In this document: positions 1-4,829 of the stretch, one piece after another
Layout of the letters: each line of letters begins with the position of its first letter
Numbering within the stretch: position 1 is the stretch's first letter
Source of the DNA: an uncultured Actinomyces sp.
GTDB lineage: Bacteria; Actinomycetota; Actinomycetes; Actinomycetales; Actinomycetaceae
Length of the DNA stretch: 11,528 nucleotides
Direction of reading: 5' to 3'
Assembly (NCBI GenBank): GCA_915069725.1
Contig: CAJZFF010000022.1
Location: 1-11,528, forward strand
The notes under the pieces: model-generated
The model's database searches: none
The model's input: only the letters and a program-made list of their open reading frames with translations
What the model was told of the DNA's origin: nothing
Translations under genes and position numbers: made by a program

Positions 1-2
1 TG

Positions 3-920
3 GACCCCATGTTCTCGGCCCCCAAGATGCGCTACCTGCTGGACCGGGTCCCCGGCGCCGTCGCCGCCGGGCGCGCCCGCATCGGCACGATCGACTCCTG
101 GCTGGTGGGGCGCCTGACCGGGCAGTGCTCCTACGTCATCGAGGCCGGCAACGCCTCGCGCACCCTCTTGCTCGACCTGGCCGGCCTCGACTGGTCGGCG
201 GCCATGTGCGAGCTCTTCGGGGTGGACCGGGCCCTGCTGCCCGACGTCGTGCCCTCCGACGCCGACTTCGGGACGACGTCGGGCCTGGACGTCCTGCCCG
301 ACGGCGTGCCCGTCATCGGGGTCCTGGGCGACTCCCACGCCGCCCTGTTCGGCCACGGCTGCCGCACCGCCGCCGAGGGGGGCCGGGCCCGCCTGGACGA
401 CACCGCATACGCCGCCCTCCTGCACTCCATCCTCGACGGGCTCGCCGACTGGGCGCCCGAGCGCCGGCCGGCCGCCATCGACGTCGAGGTCCAGCGCGGA
501 TGCCTGCCTCAGATCTGTGCACAGGCCCACGCACTGGACATCGACGTCGTCGCCTCCTTCCACGACTTCGAGGCCACCCCCGCCGATGAGGTCCTCGAGG
601 AGGTCCTGGCCCGCATGGCCCGCGAGGGCGCGGACCTGGCCAAGATCGCCGTGTGGCCCGCCAGCGCCGATGATGTTGCCCGCCTCCTGGGCATGTGCGC
701 GCGGGCCACGGCGGACGCGGGGGAGGGCGCCGACCTGGGGGTGCCCGTGGCCGCCATGTCCATGGGGGCGCTCGGGGCGGTCAGCCGTGTGGCGCCGGCC
801 TTCGGGTCGGCGCTGACCTTCGCCGTCGTCCCCGACGAGCAGGGACAGGCCCGGGCCTCCGCCCCTGGCCAGCTGCCGATCCAGGACGTGCGCCGCTGCC
901 TGGAGCTCCTGCGAGCCTGA
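3..920 (+). CDS. Chimeric gene: FGGY (glycerol kinase-like) fragment fused in frame to type I 3-dehydroquinate dehydratase fragment; 5' end outside window
   Basis: The frame is open from base 3 (Asp-Pro before the Met at 9), so the gene starts upstream. Residues are counted from that Met. Residues 1-118 match the end of FGGY domain 1 and the central region of glycerol kinases: FSAPK, GTIDSWL, NASRTLL, LDW, and GDSHAALFG, whose D108 is the expected catalytic base. From R119 (base 363) it is AroD: RTAAEGG, SFHDF with catalytic H185, AKIAV with Schiff-base K212, MSMG, R260, and SAPGQ near the end. In E. coli numbering these correspond to R82, H143, K170, R213, S232 and Q236. The kinase part lacks the C-terminal ATP-binding domain. 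The dehydratase part lacks about 80 N-terminal residues, including the substrate-binding Glu46/Arg48 strand. Neither activity is expected. It could be a deletion fusion or an assembly join. Assignment of both halves is confident from motifs; the biological reality of the junction is not. Confidence 0.85.
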   Translation, partial: DPMFSAPKMRYLLDRVPGAVAAGRARIGTIDSWLVGRLTGQCSYVIEAGNASRTLLLDLAGLDWSAAMCELFGVDRALLPDVVPSDADFGTTSGLDVLPDGVPVIGVLGDSHAALFGHGCRTAAEGGRARLDDTAYAALLHSILDGLADWAPERRPAAIDVEVQRGCLPQICAQAHALDIDVVASFHDFEATPADEVLEEVLARMAREGADLAKIAVWPASADDVARLLGMCARATADAGEGADLGVPVAAMSMGALGAVSRVAPAFGSALTFAVVPDEQGQARASAPGQLPIQDVRRCLELLRA

Positions 921-940
921 ACGATGGTCCGCACCCGCGA

Positions 941-960
941 GTTCGTAGGGTAGGTCGCGC
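941..960 (+). repeat. Direct repeat copy 1 (GTTCGTMGGGTAGGTCGCGC)
   Basis: This 20-base stretch recurs in the same orientation at 2403-2422 with a single mismatch at its seventh base (A here, C there). The copies are about 1.46 kb apart and bracket the two divergent unknown genes. Each sits next to a copy of the inverted repeat. Confidence 0.6.
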
Positions 961-964
961 TGTC

Positions 965-1008
965 GAGGGGTAAGGGTACGATCCCGGCACCTACGGTACG
1001 AACGCGCG
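965..1008. repeat. Left inverted-repeat cluster bordering the two-gene cassette
   Basis: GAGGGGTAAGGGTACGA (965-981) and GGTACGAACGCGCG (995-1008) both recur in reverse complement at 2418-2441: the second perfectly (14/14), the first at 15/17. Relative to the right copy, this copy carries about 20 extra bases between two GGTACGA direct repeats. It begins 13 bp beyond the stop codon of the minus-strand gene that ends at 1022. Confidence 0.6.
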
Positions 1009-1021
1009 GAGCCGGCGGTGG

Positions 1022-1519
1022 CTAGACATCGAGCCTGCGCAGGAGCTCTGCGGGTGGAAGGGCCCCGTCCTCGATGTAGGCGCGGAAGACGGGGGCTGCC
1101 TGCTCGCCGGTGAAGACCTCCTCAGGATGCAGACGCAGCGAGAAGGGCTCGGGACCCCCGTTGTCCCAGGTGATCGTGGTCCACGCTCCGGGGTCGGCGA
1201 CGGGCTCGCGGGCCACGGCGTAGTGCTCGTAGGAGTCGTCCTCGTGGGTCATGCGGATCTCAACGCTCATGGCTGCCGAGGAGCCGCCGCACTGGATGAA
1301 GGTGGCCCACGCCGGGGAGGACTCCGGAACCTCGTCGATGTGCGTCATTCCGTCGGGCAGCGCCCACACCACGACGGCGAAGTGCCGCGCGCCGTCCAGG
1401 TAGGCGGGCGAGGTGAGCTTACGAGTGACCTCATCGGCGACGAGCCGCGGGGTCTGGGGCTGCAGGAAGACGTCGATGGGACCGTTCCTGCCGACGATGT
1501 ACTCGGCGAAGTACCTCAT
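1022..1519 (-). CDS. Hypothetical 165-aa soluble protein, possibly immunity-protein-like
   Basis: I do not recognise the family with confidence. The chosen ATG at 1519 follows a GGAAAG Shine-Dalgarno about 7 nt upstream on the minus strand. The open frame runs further upstream to about 1897, but that part is Arg/Pro-rich and non-protein-like. There is no signal peptide or membrane segment. The protein is acidic, with beta-strand-like stretches (RHFAVVVWALPDG at 45-57; MSVEIRM at 84-90; SLRLHPEEV at 127-135) and an amphipathic C-terminal helix with Ala-rich and LPPAELLRRLD segments (140-165). The size and the pattern of alternating strands, then 'PxxV...A...F..YI..G.LP', loosely recall Imm-type immunity proteins of polymorphic toxin systems; that is an impression, not a match. 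It is transcribed divergently from the lipoprotein gene at 1780, and the pair is framed by inverted repeats. Confidence 0.7.
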   Translation of the reverse strand: MRYFAEYIVGRNGPIDVFLQPQTPRLVADEVTRKLTSPAYLDGARHFAVVVWALPDGMTHIDEVPESSPAWATFIQCGGSSAAMSVEIRMTHEDDSYEHYAVAREPVADPGAWTTITWDNGGPEPFSLRLHPEEVFTGEQAAPVFRAYIEDGALPPAELLRRLDV

Positions 1520-1554
1520 GGCCTGCTTTCCGGTAGTCGGGTGCTGGAGTGCTG

Positions 1555-1574
1555 CCAGTACTGTGAAGCACTGG
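1555..1574. promoter_or_regulatory. Imperfect palindrome in the divergent intergenic region
   Basis: CCAGTACT and AGCACTGG are half-sites separated by GTGA; 7 of 8 bases pair. It lies 36-55 bp upstream of the minus-strand ATG at 1519, a plausible operator position. The 260-bp divergent region (1520-1779) otherwise shows one TANNNT box (1706-1711) and no gene. Confidence 0.3.
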
Positions 1575-1705
1575 CGGGCTCGGGGCCGCTGTCCCGTGGA
1601 TGATCTCAGTTCCTCACCCGTTGAGTGCCCACATGGCCCGGATATGGGGACAAGTGCCCGCCTCCGTACCGCCCTGAGCACGGGACTCCGGCTGCACGGC
1701 GCGAG

Positions 1706-1711
1706 TAGTCT
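1706..1711 (+). promoter_or_regulatory. Candidate -10 box TAGTCT for the lipoprotein gene
   Basis: TAGTCT fits the actinobacterial TANNNT -10 pattern and lies 69 bp before the ATG at 1780. The same hexamer stands upstream of rplY (3967-3972). I see no clear -35 element. Confidence 0.3.
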
Positions 1712-1779
1712 TCGCTGCACCCGCGGTGTCTTGCGACGGGCCTGGTCGCAGGCGGGAGCGGGAGCGAAGGAGGGCGGGC

Positions 1780-2367
1780 ATGGCTGAGCACGGGCGGCGC
1801 GGCGTCGTCGGCATGGGGTTCGCCGGCGGGGCGGCACTGGCCCTGGGCGGATGCGCCCCAGCGCAGGCCGGCCGGTCGCGGCCGAGTGCGACGCCAACGT
1901 CGGATGGCCGTTTCGCGGGCTTCACCGAGTACGTCCCCGTGACGCTGGAGATCCGTACCGACCTGGGACGCCTCGACAGACGCATGCCGGGCGTCACCAT
2001 CTCCTCAGCCCACTGGGTCTTGCAGTACTGGCAGGAGAAGCGCGAGGTCCTGCCCCCGCAGGACCGCCCGATATGGATACACGGGGTGATGACCCTCGAT
2101 CCCGCCAGCACCCGGGCCCTCGTCGAGGCCGCGAGCGGCACGGCCGATCCCCTGCCGGGGATCTACCCGGACCTGCGCCAGTACGTCCCCGAGGGCAAGG
2201 TCTTCACCACGGTCCCGAAGGAGAAGGCCGATGAGATTCTCGACGTCGAGCACATGATGCAGGATGACCCGAGGGAGATGGGCACAGACAGTATCGGGGT
2301 GGAGCAGGTGGCGGTCTGTGCCGACGCCAACCTCCTGATCCTCATCGCGACGGAACGGCATATGTGA
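1780..2367 (+). CDS. Hypothetical Tat-like lipoprotein, 195 aa
   Basis: The start is fixed by a strong AAGGAGG at 1767-1773, six nt before the ATG. An in-frame ATG at 1726 lacks such a site. The N-terminus has a twin-arginine-like start (RRGVVG, residues 6-11), a short hydrophobic segment and a lipobox LGGC with C25. The mature protein is therefore probably a lipid-anchored extracytoplasmic protein, perhaps exported folded. After a Ser/Thr/Pro linker (to about residue 44) comes a compact domain of about 150 residues with WVLQYWQEK, DRPIWIHGVMTLD, TADPLPGIYPDLRQYVP and a C-terminal hydrophobic strand (VAVCADANLLILIA). I do not recognise the family. It is divergent from the 165-aa gene and may act with it at the envelope; this is inferred only from the neighbourhood. 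The downstream inverted repeat starts 50 bp past the stop. Confidence 0.85.
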   Translation: MAEHGRRGVVGMGFAGGAALALGGCAPAQAGRSRPSATPTSDGRFAGFTEYVPVTLEIRTDLGRLDRRMPGVTISSAHWVLQYWQEKREVLPPQDRPIWIHGVMTLDPASTRALVEAASGTADPLPGIYPDLRQYVPEGKVFTTVPKEKADEILDVEHMMQDDPREMGTDSIGVEQVAVCADANLLILIATERHM

Positions 2368-2402
2368 CGCGGCTGACCGGCTGCAGGTCGATGCCTCCGC
2401 CC

Positions 2403-2422
2403 GTTCGTCGGGTAGGTCGCGC
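2403..2422 (+). repeat. Direct repeat copy 2 (GTTCGTMGGGTAGGTCGCGC)
   Basis: Same orientation and 19/20 identity to 941-960. It overlaps the first five bases of the right inverted repeat, so GTTCGT occurs twice here, at 2403-2408 and 2423-2428. Confidence 0.6.
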
Positions 2423-2441
2423 GTTCGTACCTTTAACCCTC
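2418..2441. repeat. Right inverted-repeat copy bordering the two-gene cassette
   Basis: CGCGCGTTCGTACC (2418-2431) is the exact reverse complement of 995-1008, and 2425-2441 is the reverse complement of 965-981 with two mismatches. Read in the direction of each flanking gene, both genes are followed by the same CGCGCGTTCGTACC sequence, so it could also act as a shared 3' processing or termination signal. Confidence 0.6.
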
Positions 2442-2468
2442 TGTGCTGTCTCCTCACTTCTGAGACGT

Positions 2469-2549
2469 ATGAGTATCAAGACTGCTGAAGCACTCGCTCG
2501 GGCAGGAGCTCGGGGCGGGCTGGTGGTCCTAGAGCGGATGGTGTGCTGA
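2469..2549 (+). CDS. Candidate 26-aa micro-ORF (low confidence)
   Basis: An ATG at 2469 opens a 26-codon frame (begins MSIKTAEALARAG, ends LERMVC) that would form one amphipathic helix. There is no good Shine-Dalgarno (CTGAGACGT precedes it) and no family I recognise. It lies just right of the inverted repeat. The frame remains open upstream to 2364, so it may be chance. Confidence 0.15.
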   Translation: MSIKTAEALARAGARGGLVVLERMVC

Positions 2550-2572
2550 GGGAAGAGGCATGATGGGGCGTT

Positions 2573-2696
2573 GGTGTCCATGGCGCTGACATCAGCCCTG
2601 CACCGACGCCGCACCTCGAAGAGAAACCGCACAATTCCAACGATCCCCGTCGAGAGCTTTGGTAGAGGGCTCGTTGATGTCAGCGCTGTGGACACC
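2573..2696. repeat. MITE-like element A: 22-bp inverted repeats around an 80-bp core
   Basis: The arms 2573-2594 (starts GGTGTCCATGG, ends GACATCA) and 2675-2696 pair at 20 of 22 positions; the two mismatches are adjacent. The 80-bp core has no gene and is richer in A than its surroundings. Arm length, element size (124 bp) and lack of coding capacity are those of a miniature inverted-repeat element or IS remnant. I see no target-site duplication. A long cruciform or folded RNA is the alternative. Confidence 0.55.
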
Positions 2697-2847
2697 GAGT
2701 CGCGGGCCTGCTCGACTCCGCGGTGTCTAGGCGGCGGGCCGGCCTCGCCTTGCTATGTCTGCCCCCTTCAGGCTCCCGTGCTGGGGCCTGGAGGTCATGG
2801 TTCAACACCGCTTCCGGCCCACTCTTGCCCCGAGTCGGTTTACTCCG
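2697..2847. other. Intergenic stretch between the two inverted-repeat elements, no supportable gene
   Basis: The whole stretch 2442-3072 lacks any convincing large gene. A 189-codon plus-strand frame (2571-3140) crosses both repeat elements and has no domain and no Shine-Dalgarno. This part could be decayed mobile-element DNA, but I cannot identify a transposase remnant in it. Confidence 0.4.
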
Positions 2848-2932
2848 CGAGGGTCGGGAAGTACTGGCCGAAGGTGGTACGTACTGCACGAAGGCCCCAG
2901 GCAACCCATCCCACCCCCGTCTCATATTTCAT
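2840..2932 (-). CDS. Candidate 30-aa micro-ORF inside repeat element B
   Basis: An ATG at 2932 opens 30 codons ending in TAA at 2840. The peptide begins MKYETGVGWVAWG and ends TTFGQYFPTLAE. It is rich in Gly, Trp and Thr, with an amphipathic middle and an acidic tail. GGGAG lies about 12 nt upstream, far for a Shine-Dalgarno. The same frame stays open upstream to a TGA near 2997-2999 without another common start. Codons are not strongly GC-ending in the first half. It is either a real small protein, the tail of a decayed gene, or a by-product of the repeat element. I do not recognise it. Confidence 0.25.
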   Translation of the reverse strand: MKYETGVGWVAWGLRAVRTTFGQYFPTLAE

Positions 2933-2984
2933 AACATCCGAAACTCCCAGAAGTCGTGAGACAACGCAGTACCTTCCACCCTCG
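2848..2984. repeat. MITE-like element B: imperfect 18-19 bp inverted repeats, lower-GC core
   Basis: CGAGGGTCGGGAAGTACTG (2848-2866) pairs with CAGTACCTTCCACCCTCG (2967-2984): 16 of 18 positions plus one extra base. Inside, GTACTGGCCGAAGG (2861-2874) is repeated 20 bp later as GTACTGCACGAAGG (2881-2894), 12/14. The core around 2918-2972 is clearly poorer in GC than the rest of the window. It also holds GTCTCA/TGAGAC (2919-2924, 2957-2962). This is a second candidate miniature element, unrelated in arm sequence to element A. Confidence 0.45.
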
Positions 2985-2986
2985 AA

Positions 2987-3027
2987 CGCGCGCCCTCAGG
3001 GCGACCGCGCGAGCCGGTCGCTGGCTC
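2987..3027 (-). terminator. Hairpin pair downstream of the SnoaL-like gene, possible terminator
   Basis: GCCC-TCA-GGGC (2992-3002), extended by CGCGC/GCGCG arms (2987-2991, 3007-3011), is followed by GAGCC-7 nt-GGCTC (3011-3027). They lie 46-86 bp beyond the stop of the minus-strand gene. There is no U-tract, so any termination would be by structure alone. Confidence 0.3.
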
Positions 3028-3072
3028 TGGTGCAGAGGGGCCAGAACTGGTCGGTGTGTCGTGGCCGGTATG

Positions 3073-3435
3073 TCAGGTGTCCAGCGGGGTCAGAACGGCG
3101 ATCTTCCAGCTCTCACTGTCGCGGACGAGTTGGTAGATGAAGTGCTCACTCGGTACGCCGGCGTCGTGGGTCCAGGTGACGTCAGCCCAGATGCTGTGCC
3201 CGGTCTCAGCAACGACCTTGATGGTTGCGTGAGTAGTGGAGACGGCCTCGTACTGGCCGAACGCCCCGGAGAAGAACTGCTCGGTCTGTGAGGCCTCGGA
3301 GACAGCGATGGGGTGATCGGGGAACTCGATCAGCGCGGGCACGGCGTAGTGCTCGGCGATGGCCTTGGCGTCTCGGTCGAGCAGGGCGCGGGTGTAGGAG
3401 TCGAAGAACTGCTGCACGATAGTGCTGTTGGTCAT
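3073..3435 (-). CDS. SnoaL/NTF2-like small protein, 120 aa
   Basis: Size and pattern match the NTF2/SnoaL superfamily (cone-shaped alpha+beta barrel). There is an N-terminal helix (IVQQFFDSYTRALLDRD, residues 6-22), AIAEHYAVPALIEFPDHP (25-42), a helix with EQFFSGAFGQYEA (52-64), then beta strands (TIKVVAETGHSIWADVTWT, 71-89; EHFIYQLVRD, 97-106) and a final SWKIAVLTPLDT. Members are enzymes or ligand binders with diverse substrates; none can be named here. The ATG at 3435 is preferred over upstream in-frame starts because TAGCGT, a TANNNT -10 box, lies 7 nt before it, consistent with a leaderless mRNA. It is divergent from an HTH regulator 56 bp away, which probably controls it; that is inferred from arrangement. 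Confidence 0.8.
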   Translation of the reverse strand: MTNSTIVQQFFDSYTRALLDRDAKAIAEHYAVPALIEFPDHPIAVSEASQTEQFFSGAFGQYEAVSTTHATIKVVAETGHSIWADVTWTHDAGVPSEHFIYQLVRDSESWKIAVLTPLDT

Positions 3436-3442
3436 GGCGTCC

Positions 3443-3485
3443 ACGCTACGCTCAAACCCGGACACGCCTATGTCGCGGTTACGAT
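3443..3485. promoter_or_regulatory. Divergent back-to-back leaderless promoters
   Basis: On the minus strand, TAGCGT (3443-3448) precedes the ATG at 3435 by 7 nt. On the plus strand, TACGAT (3480-3485) precedes the ATG at 3492 by 6 nt. Both fit TANNNT at the distance expected when transcription begins at the start codon, and neither gene has a Shine-Dalgarno. The 31 bp between the boxes would hold both -35 regions and any operator; no good -35 consensus is seen. Confidence 0.45.
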
Positions 3486-3491
3486 GAGTCC

Positions 3492-3896
3492 ATGAACTCG
3501 CCTGCAGGACGGGCATCCGCTGCATCACGTGACCCATACCTGACCCTGCGACGGGTGGAGCGTCAGCAGCACCTCATCGAGCGACTGCATGCCAGCCCGA
3601 AGCGACTCACGCTCGGTCGTCTCGCCAACGACCTGCACGTGACTGAGCGGACCATTGCCCGCGACCTGGAACGGCTGCGCCACTCCGGCGTGCCGGTCAC
3701 CGTGATCCCAGGCCGAGGTGGAGGTGCCACCATCGAGCACGCTGGTCCGCCTGGACCTGTTGAGTTGGATCTCCCGGAGATCGCCGCTCTGATGGCCAGC
3801 CTCACCGCCCTTGGGCCGACCGCCAGTGACTCCGCCTCCTCCGTCATGCGTAAGCTCACCGCTGCGCTCACGGGGACCTCGCCTCAGCGCACTTGA
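3492..3896 (+). CDS. Short HTH transcriptional regulator (DeoR/WYL-type N-terminal domain only), 134 aa
   Basis: Residues 22-83 form a winged helix-turn-helix typical of the N-terminus of DeoR-like and WYL-domain regulators: VERQQHLIERL, LTLGRLANDLHVTERTIARDLERLR (39-63; recognition helix around TERTIARDL), then the wing SGVPVTVIPGRGGGATIE. A short linker (LDLPEIAALMASLTALG, 92-108) and an Ala/Ser helix end the protein. The C-terminal WYL sensor seen in full-length relatives of about 300 residues is absent. Either this is one of the short HTH-only forms or a truncated gene; the frame ends cleanly. The ATG at 3492 follows a leaderless-type -10 box; GTG 3555 is an alternative. It probably autoregulates and controls the divergent SnoaL-like gene. 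Confidence 0.8.
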   Translation: MNSPAGRASAASRDPYLTLRRVERQQHLIERLHASPKRLTLGRLANDLHVTERTIARDLERLRHSGVPVTVIPGRGGGATIEHAGPPGPVELDLPEIAALMASLTALGPTASDSASSVMRKLTAALTGTSPQRT

Positions 3897-3966
3897 CAAG
3901 CTGTCACTGCCGCCAGGTGGGGCGCCTCACCGGTTACCTGGCTGTTCGCCCGCCCTGCGCATGCCG

Positions 3967-3972
3967 TAGTCT
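3967..3972 (+). promoter_or_regulatory. Candidate -10 box TAGTCT for rplY
   Basis: A TANNNT-type hexamer 151 bp upstream of the rplY ATG, identical to the box at 1706-1711. No convincing -35 is visible. If used, the mRNA would carry a leader of about 145 nt. Confidence 0.3.
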
Positions 3973-3996
3973 TGCCCACGTTGCCCCGGCGAGGGA

Positions 3997-4102
3997 CGCG
4001 CCAGCAAGGCGCGCATCCGTGATCGACGTGGTGGTACCTGGCGGTACTGCGCGTCGTCGCGCCCAGCCGGACCACCATCAGCCGCGGGGCACCGGGCCCC
4101 GC
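3997..4102 (+). promoter_or_regulatory. Structured 5' leader of rplY: three predicted hairpins
   Basis: CGCGCC-AGCAA-GGCGCG (3997-4013) comes first. TGGTGGT (4029-4035) then pairs with ACCACCA (4071-4077), enclosing GCGCG-TCGT-CGCGC (4049-4062). GCGGGGC-ACCGG-GCCCCGC (4084-4102) ends nine nt before the AAGGAGA ribosome-binding site (4112-4118). All stems are perfect. No U-tract follows the last one, so it is less likely a terminator than a folded leader. Ribosomal-protein mRNAs are often autoregulated through leaders; whether this one is cannot be told from sequence. Confidence 0.4.
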
Positions 4103-4123
4103 CTCATCCGCAAGGAGAGCCAC

Positions 4124-4735
4124 ATGGCCAACAACGCCATCACCCTCAAGGCCCAGGACCGCACCGAGTTCGGCAAGGGCTCGGCCCGCCAGGCCCGCCG
4201 CGCCGGTCAGGTCCCCGCCGTCGTCTACGGCCACGGCACCGAGCCCCGCCACCTCCTGCTCGAGGAGCACGCCACCCGCCTTGCCCTGCGCAGCAACGAC
4301 AACGCCCTGGTCGAGCTGGACATCGCCGGCGGCGAGACCCTCCTGGCCCTGGCCAAGGACGTGCAGCGCCACCCCATCCGCCCCGGCGTGCAGCACGTCG
4401 ACTTCCTCCTGGTGGACCGCAACGAGCGCGTCGACGTCGAGGTCCCGGTCACCGTCATCGGCACCGCAGCCCCCGGCACCATGCACATGATCGAGGCCGC
4501 CACCATCATGGTCTCCGCCCCGGCCGTCTCCGTGCCCGAGGCCATCGAGGTCGATGTCACCGGTGTCGCCGCCGGCACCGTCCTGACCCTTGCCGACATC
4601 GCCCTGCCCAAGGGCGTCGAGGCCGTCTCCGACGCCGAGACCGCCGTGGTCAACGTGGCCAACGAGCACGCCGTCGCCTCCGAGGTCCCCGAGGCCGCCC
4701 CCGCTGAGGGCGACGCCGAGGCCGAGGCCGAGTGA
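4124..4735 (+). CDS. rplY: 50S ribosomal protein L25 / general stress protein CTC
   Basis: This is the long, two-domain (TL5/CTC) form of L25, which binds 5S rRNA in the large subunit. The N-terminal RNA-binding domain spans about residues 5-95, with GKGSARQARRAGQVPAVVYG (17-36) and DVQRHPIRPGVQHVDFL (79-95), both family hallmarks. The C-terminal beta domain spans about 100-185. It ends in an Ala/Glu/Asp-rich tail (about 186-203), common in high-GC actinobacteria. At 203 aa it is full length. AAGGAGA lies six nt before the ATG at 4124, which rules out the longer open frame. pth follows on the same strand after 90 bp, the usual actinobacterial neighbour, so the two may be co-transcribed. The leader is hairpin-rich. 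Confidence 0.95.
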   Translation: MANNAITLKAQDRTEFGKGSARQARRAGQVPAVVYGHGTEPRHLLLEEHATRLALRSNDNALVELDIAGGETLLALAKDVQRHPIRPGVQHVDFLLVDRNERVDVEVPVTVIGTAAPGTMHMIEAATIMVSAPAVSVPEAIEVDVTGVAAGTVLTLADIALPKGVEAVSDAETAVVNVANEHAVASEVPEAAPAEGDAEAEAE

Positions 4736-4742
4736 ATCACGC

Positions 4743-4829
4743 GTGACTGACATGTCCAGCCATGACGACGCGCCGGCAGGCGCCTCCCGCACCACCCGTG
4801 CCGGGCTCACCCCGGGGCGGGGCGCATGA
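4743..4829 (+). CDS. Candidate 28-codon upstream ORF overlapping the pth start
   Basis: From GTG 4743 (or ATG 4752) a short frame (MSSHDDAPAGASRTTRAG...) ends with TGA at 4827-4829, overlapping the pth ATG in an ATGA (4826-4829). There is no clear Shine-Dalgarno. ATGA overlaps are typical of translational coupling, so a ribosome finishing here could restart at pth, which itself has only a weak GGGGCGGGG upstream. The peptide resembles no known family and may be chance in GC-rich spacer. Confidence 0.25.
   Translation: MTDMSSHDDAPAGASRTTRAGLTPGRGA

Noticed and set aside
1..920. Intact glycerol kinase or intact dehydroquinate dehydratase
   Set aside because: Each half lacks a large essential part of its fold, so neither single name is justified.
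2571..3140. 189-codon plus-strand frame through the repeat region
   Set aside because: Crosses both inverted-repeat elements and runs antisense into the SnoaL-like gene; no ribosome-binding site or domain.
4084..4102. Strong hairpin as a terminator for the HTH gene
   Set aside because: No U-tract, and it lies close to the rplY ribosome-binding site about 190 bp from the HTH stop; better read as leader structure.
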